A stretch of 32,961 nucleotides of DNA from an uncultured Oscillospiraceae bacterium (GTDB taxonomy: Bacteria > Bacillota > Clostridia > Oscillospirales > Acutalibacteraceae), in the NCBI GenBank assembly GCA_905200265.1, contig CAJKJS010000001.1, positions 1 through 32,961 of the forward strand, read 5' to 3'. The translations under genes were made by a program, and so were the position numbers. The notes below the pieces were generated by a model that ran no database searches, was not told the DNA's origin, and saw only the letters and a program-made list of their open reading frames with translations. Shown in pieces: positions 30,700 to 32,961 of this stretch. Positions within the stretch are counted from its first letter, which is position 1. Every line of letters starts with the position of its first letter.

Positions 30700-31965
30700 A
30701 TGGGGGCGTATATACCACCCGGCAGGCGCTTTGCCATTTTGGACCGAGCCTTTAAATACCGTTTGGGAGAAAAAGCCGATCAATTGGGGCTTACTGCGGT
30801 ACAGCTGCGCGTGCTGGGGGAACTAAGCCGCCTGGAAGCAAGTGGCGTGCCGGAAGTAAATCAACGGGATTTGGAAATCGCAGAACAGGTGACTCATCCC
30901 ACTATGACCGACATGATTCGTCGGCTGGAAAAAAAGGGATTTGTGACGTGTTCGGTCAGCCAGACGGACCGGCGTTATAAAAAAATTAACTGTACAAAAC
31001 GTTCCGCCCATTTGTATAAGGAACTGGCCCAGGAAGATGAAAGAATCTTTGATAAAATTTGTGCCGGGCTGTCGGACGAAGACCGGCAGAATTTGCTCCG
31101 GATTACCGGACATATGCTGAAAAATTTAGGATATCCCGTGGAGGAACAGGAAGGAGAAAGCCATATGACCGATTATAAAGCCAACGCTGGGCAGACGTTT
31201 TTGCCCGTGCAAGATAATACAGATATTGATACATTGCCCTATGAGCCTCTACCCCGGCCGGAACCGGCCTTTCCTCCTTTATCCCTCAATCCCATGGCAA
31301 GGGAAAAAAAGTGGGTGTTGCAGTCGCAGAATCAGCACTTTTTGCCTGGGGTAAGCGCCGCTATGCTAGATTGGTTTTGGGCGAATATGGAAAAGGGATA
31401 CTACCTGTGGGCTCCCGGATCGCATAAGCGATTTAGCTGGGTGAAATCCCCGTGGCAGTACGGCTTTATCCACTCGGTACATAAAATTGCCGAATCGGTG
31501 GGGAAAGGTAATCCGGTGTTTGGAGGCGAAGGTGTAGAAATTCACCGGCTGGATTTATCGTATTTTCCGTTTACCTATGCACTCGATCATGTGCTGGTGG
31601 AAGGAGTTTTCAATGATCGTCAGGAATTTGTGGACATGACGGTTCATATGTGGCAGGACTGCGAAGGCGGATGCCATCATATCACCGCTGCTGTTGCCAG
31701 TACCACGGTGTCGGAACCTCCGTCCTTTGTCAAAGAAATTCTGCAAAAAGATCCCCACGCCAAACTGGTACCGCCCAGTACTACGGACCATGCGGAGTAT
31801 GAAGCCAGCCGGTGGCCGCAGTTTTTGCCGGCACTGTATCGTTTGTGGGAAGGGCATCCCGACCCGTCCCAGAATGTGCCGTGCAATCTGAAGGTAAAGA
31901 AGACCGGCGACTATGAGTGGCAATACCGGTTTGAAAATCCGACAGTAGTGCCTGACAAAGGATAA
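30700..31965 (+). CDS. MarR-family regulator in frame with a PhlG/phloretin hydrolase-like domain
   Basis: One open frame of 421 residues. Residues about 10-145 are a MarR winged helix: scaffold helix GLTAVQLRVLGELSRL, recognition helix HPTMTDMIRRLEKKG (about 66-80), wing VSQTDRRYKKINCTKRS. Residues about 200-390 resemble 2,4-diacetylphloroglucinol hydrolase (PhlG) and phloretin hydrolase, zinc enzymes cutting a C-C bond beside a phenolic ring: FLPGVSAAMLDWFWANM, YYLWAPGSHKRFSW, RLDLSYFPF, DHVLVEG, GGCHHITAA. His242, His297, His326/327 and nearby Glu are candidate metal ligands (not mapped to a structure). Met156 (31165) has AAGGAG at 31151-31156, 8 nt upstream, so a separate hydrolase may also be made. 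Substrate unknown. Confidence 0.85.
   Translation: MGAYIPPGRRFAILDRAFKYRLGEKADQLGLTAVQLRVLGELSRLEASGVPEVNQRDLEIAEQVTHPTMTDMIRRLEKKGFVTCSVSQTDRRYKKINCTKRSAHLYKELAQEDERIFDKICAGLSDEDRQNLLRITGHMLKNLGYPVEEQEGESHMTDYKANAGQTFLPVQDNTDIDTLPYEPLPRPEPAFPPLSLNPMAREKKWVLQSQNQHFLPGVSAAMLDWFWANMEKGYYLWAPGSHKRFSWVKSPWQYGFIHSVHKIAESVGKGNPVFGGEGVEIHRLDLSYFPFTYALDHVLVEGVFNDRQEFVDMTVHMWQDCEGGCHHITAAVASTTVSEPPSFVKEILQKDPHAKLVPPSTTDHAEYEASRWPQFLPALYRLWEGHPDPSQNVPCNLKVKKTGDYEWQYRFENPTVVPDKG
31151..31167 (+). promoter_or_regulatory. Internal ribosome-binding site and ATG within the marR-hydrolase frame
   Basis: AAGGAG (31151-31156), 8 nt, then ATG 31165. It would start a hydrolase of 266 residues, MTDYKANAGQTFLPV onward, close to the size of stand-alone PhlG-like enzymes. 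The site lies exactly at the boundary between the two domains. Confidence 0.7.
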
Positions 31966-31981
31966 AAACGGAGGCAGTTTA

Positions 31982-32923
31982 ATGGATGAGATATTTGGTA
32001 TTTTGATGGAACAGATCGTCCTGTTCCTGTTTTATATGATCGTCGGTGTGCTGCTGGTCAAAACCCATGTGCTAGCGGAAAACACGCTGGAGACGCTGTC
32101 CCGGTTTGTGATGAAACTGGCATTGCCGGTGATGATTTTTATCAACACTGTTGGCGGCGTTGACCGGGAGTCTCTGGTGCAGTCATTGCCGGTGTTGGGG
32201 CTTGCAGTGGTGTTTTACGTGTGCACGTTCCTGATCAGCAAGGGGCTTTCGGTTTTGTTTCACCTAAAAGGCGACCGGGCGGCGGTATACCGGGCATTAT
32301 CCATGTTCGGGAACATCGGGTTTATGGGAATTCCGATTATCTCCAGTGTGTTCCCGGAGCAGGGCATGCTGTATATTTCGGTGTTCACCATTATTGACCA
32401 GCTTGTGTTGTGGACTCTGGGGGTTAAATTGACGACGCCGGGAGGAACGGGTTCTTTTCGTCCGCAAAAAATGATCAATCCCTGTACGGTAGCGGTGGTG
32501 GCGGCTGTTCTGATCGTGGTAGCCGGTGTTTCTCTGCCTTCGCTGCTGCACACAGCGCTGGATAAAATCGGAGGCACCGCGACTCCTCTGGCCATGATTT
32601 ACCTGGGCGGTGTATTTGCGTGTATGGATATAAAAACATATGTACGCGTTAGGGAGTTTTACGGTATTGTCGTTATAAAAATGATGGTATTTCCCGTGCT
32701 GCTCTATATGGCATGCGGATTTCTTCCCATTGACGAAAGTGTGCGGCTGACGTTTGCCCTGCTGGCGGCCATGCCGGCCATGTCGTCCATTGTTATGATG
32801 GCCAAAGCGTCCGGTTCCGAAGGGGATTATGCCATGGGTGGTATTTTTGTGACCACAGTGTGTTCCATTGTAAGCATACCTGTTGTTTTTTGGGTGTTAC
32901 AGCAAGTGGCCCAGCCTTTATGA
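31982..32923 (+). CDS. AEC-family permease (auxin efflux carrier-like)
   Basis: 313 residues with about ten hydrophobic segments in two halves, separated by a cytoplasmic loop near residue 160. The pattern FVMKLALPVMIFINTVGG in the first half and LLAAMPAMSSIVMMA in the second is typical of AEC transporters, which move organic acids or related anions. CGGAGG precedes the ATG. It starts 16 nt after the marR-hydrolase gene, so cotranscription is likely, and it could import the hydrolase substrate or export a product (inference). The family does not reveal the substrate. The last 38 nt of the window show nothing identifiable. Confidence 0.9.
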   Translation: MDEIFGILMEQIVLFLFYMIVGVLLVKTHVLAENTLETLSRFVMKLALPVMIFINTVGGVDRESLVQSLPVLGLAVVFYVCTFLISKGLSVLFHLKGDRAAVYRALSMFGNIGFMGIPIISSVFPEQGMLYISVFTIIDQLVLWTLGVKLTTPGGTGSFRPQKMINPCTVAVVAAVLIVVAGVSLPSLLHTALDKIGGTATPLAMIYLGGVFACMDIKTYVRVREFYGIVVIKMMVFPVLLYMACGFLPIDESVRLTFALLAAMPAMSSIVMMAKASGSEGDYAMGGIFVTTVCSIVSIPVVFWVLQQVAQPL

Positions 32924-32961
32924 TCAGAATCCTTCAGTGTATACACAAGATCTACAGAAGC

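Noticed and set aside
1..32961. Mobile elements, CRISPR arrays, tRNA or rRNA genes
   Set aside because: I saw no transposase, integrase, terminal inverted repeats, spaced direct repeats or cloverleaf-like sequences. The region is core chromosome with uniform gene direction.

Overview
The window is a contiguous piece of chromosome from a moderately GC-rich, low-branching Firmicute, most likely a gut-type member of the Clostridia (Oscillospiraceae/Ruminococcaceae-like). This is inferred from strong AGGAGG ribosome-binding sites, gene order, rpsD inside the alpha operon, the short zinc-binding S14, the zinc-type adenylate kinase and the KOW gene between map and infA. All recognisable genes lie on the + strand.

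Layout. (1) 1-2564: the 3' end of a sensor histidine kinase, a membrane-anchored HtrA-type protease and a small lipoprotein, joined by 4-nt stop/start overlaps and closed by an intrinsic terminator. (2) 2565-3079: a long non-coding stretch with a good promoter, about 220 nt of structured leader and an intrinsic terminator placed before rpsJ, which looks like an attenuator. (3) 3080-18619: the merged S10-spc-alpha ribosomal protein operons, rpsJ through rplQ, with secY, adk, map, a KOW-domain gene, infA and rpoA, ending in a terminator. (4) 18705-21332: an anchored hypothetical protein, the ribosome-associated GTPase HflX and a flavin-reductase-like protein. (5) 21379-30631: an arginine biosynthesis operon, argG-argH-argC-argJ-argB-argD-argF, followed by a class I glutamine-amidotransferase-like hydrolase and a small anchored protein, with an ArgR-box-like operator and a sigma-A promoter in front and a terminator behind. 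(6) 30635-32923: a perfect consensus promoter overlapped by a dyad operator, driving a MarR regulator that is in frame with a PhlG/phloretin-hydrolase-like C-C hydrolase, followed by an AEC-family permease.

How the parts work together. Region 3 supplies ribosome, secretion and transcription core components. Region 5 encodes the route from glutamate to arginine by the acetyl-cycle: ArgJ recycles the acetyl group, and ArgB carries the N-terminal helix typical of arginine-inhibited kinases. Only carbamoyl phosphate synthase and ArgR are not in the window. Region 6 reads as a self-regulated small-molecule module: sensing by MarR, cleavage of an acylated phenolic compound, and transport.

The most unusual items are the MarR-hydrolase in-frame fusion with an internal ribosome-binding site and start, the attenuator-like leader before rpsJ, and substitutions in usually invariant active-site motifs of ArgF and ArgH.
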